Assembly (NCBI GenBank): GCA_046734795.1
Contig: JBKPRX010000099.1
Coordinates: 1-14,139 of the forward strand
Direction: 5' to 3'
From: JBKPRX01 sp046734795
Lineage (GTDB): Bacteria > Actinomycetota > Thermoleophilia > Gaiellales > Gaiellaceae
Length of the DNA: 14,139 bases
This document shows, piece after piece, positions 13,328 to 14,139 of the stretch. The position numbers and the translations under genes were made by a program. Under the pieces are notes generated by a model. The model had not been told where the DNA came from and did not search any database. It was given only the letters and a program-made list of their open reading frames with translations. Each line of letters begins with the position of its first letter. The first letter of the stretch is position 1.

Positions 13328-14139
13328 GCCGCGACACCGAACACGTTGGCCGCGAGCCCATTCGCGTCTTCGTCACGGGATCTTGTGACGGGTCGGCGCA
13401 TGTGTGCGAGGCACTCTCGACGGAAGACGATCTCGAGCTCGTCGGCGTAGCCGAGCGGGCGCAGGACGCAGCGGGGGCGCTCGCGGGCGCGCACCTCCAG
13501 GTCGTTCTGCACGCGACGACGGCATCGACGCTGCCGATGGACGAGCTGGCAGTGATCCGCGAGCACACGCGGGCGCCGATCATCGTCCTCGCCTCCGGCG
13601 AAGCGTCCGAGCTGCTCGACCAGGCGCTGCAGGCGGACGTCGCCGACGTCCTGCTCCTGCCGCAGCTTCCGGAGAACGTCTTCTTCTCGATCCGGAAGGC
13701 GACGCATGGAGGGCGCCGGCTTGCAGGCGGTGACGCCACGCCCGGCCAGAGCCGGATCGTGACGGTGTTCTCGCCGAAGGGCGGAACAGGCAAGACCGTG
13801 ATCGCGACGAGCCTTGCAGTCGCACTCGCGAAGTACGAGGGCAAGCGCACTCTCTTGCTCGATCTCGATCTCCAGTTCGGCGACGCGGCGATCATGCTCG
13901 GCGTCGAGCCGGACAAGACGATCTACGACCTCGTGATGGCGCCCGGTGAGCTCGACTCCGAGAAGCTCGCCGGCTACGTCACGCATCACCCGACCGGGCT
14001 CGAGATTCTCCCGGCGCCACTACGCCCGGAGGATGCCGAGCTCGTCACCGAGGCGAAGATCGGTGCTCTGCTCGAGGTGGCGCGCGAGTCGTACGACGTG
14101 ATCGTCGTCGACACGTCGTCCTTCTTCCACGGGCCGATG
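13324..14139 (+). CDS. cpaE: CpaE / TadZ pilus-localisation ATPase, 3' end cut by window
   Basis: ATG 13324 opens a frame running off the right edge (272 residues). Residues about 13-130 resemble a receiver fold (IRVFVTGS, then VVLHATTA, APIIVLASGEA, DVLLLPQLPENV). The phosphoacceptor Asp expected after the third strand is replaced (His63), and no conserved Lys follows, which fits the atypical receiver of TadZ. From 145 a MinD/ParA-type ATPase begins: IVTVFSPKGGTGKTVIATSLA with deviant Walker A KGGTGKT at 152-158, LLLDLDLQFGDAAIMLG (177-193), and DVIVVDT (258-264). TadZ/CpaE proteins mark the pole or site of pilus assembly and recruit the TadA/CpaF motor, which would be expected downstream. 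It is coupled to cpaB by the ATGA overlap. Confidence 0.9.
   Translation, partial: MSRDTEHVGREPIRVFVTGSCDGSAHVCEALSTEDDLELVGVAERAQDAAGALAGAHLQVVLHATTASTLPMDELAVIREHTRAPIIVLASGEASELLDQALQADVADVLLLPQLPENVFFSIRKATHGGRRLAGGDATPGQSRIVTVFSPKGGTGKTVIATSLAVALAKYEGKRTLLLDLDLQFGDAAIMLGVEPDKTIYDLVMAPGELDSEKLAGYVTHHPTGLEILPAPLRPEDAELVTEAKIGALLEVARESYDVIVVDTSSFFHGPM

Overview
This is a very GC-rich window with strong G/C bias at third codon positions, compact convergent and overlapping genes, and several GTG/TTG starts. The gene families and the monoderm-type Tad pilus genes point to an actinomycetote, possibly of the Thermoleophilia type; that placement is inference from gene content only. TGA, TAG and ATGA-overlap stops are all used normally, so the standard bacterial code applies.

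Left part (1-8248), acyl-CoA metabolism interleaved with secreted glycosidases. A minus-strand run reads from a stand-alone alpha subunit of an NDP-forming acyl-CoA synthetase (1619-3028), through a short-chain dehydrogenase (852-1607), into a thiolase-superfamily protein that runs off the left edge (1-835). A second minus-strand pair encodes an enoyl-CoA hydratase/isomerase-like protein (5354-6142) and an acyl-CoA dehydrogenase (4171-5373), overlapping by 20 bp. A plus-strand HSD10-type 3-hydroxyacyl-CoA dehydrogenase (7484-8248) adds another oxidation enzyme. Together they would activate, desaturate, hydrate, oxidise and cleave an acyl-CoA, possibly branched or side-chain-like; several have non-canonical active-site residues. 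Two paralogous exported GH76-like proteins lie on the plus strand (3049-4170 and 6353-7456). The first is interrupted by one TGA at a Trp codon that its intact paralogue keeps.

Middle part (8249-10736). A 39-residue single-span membrane protein (8334-8453) converges on a DUF192 gene (8519-8881) across a perfect GC-rich hairpin. DUF192 overlaps the end of a two-membrane-segment protein with an Ala/Pro linker and a C-terminal LAS-type peptidase-like domain (8857-10386). A 350-bp gene-free stretch (10387-10736) separates this gene from the divergent pilus operon and holds inverted repeats. One of them buries the Shine-Dalgarno of the first pilin. The other gene-free gaps are short; 6143-6352 (210 bp), between the divergent hydratase and glycosidase genes, shows no clear element.

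Right part (10737-14139), the start of a Tad/Flp pilus operon on the plus strand. It holds two tandem Flp pilins separated by a strong hairpin, a TadE-like minor pilin, a TadG-like protein, CpaB and the start of CpaE/TadZ, with tight or ATGA-overlapping junctions. The motor ATPase, platform proteins and prepilin peptidase are not in the window and may lie beyond the right edge. No tRNA, rRNA, CRISPR array, insertion sequence or phage gene was seen.
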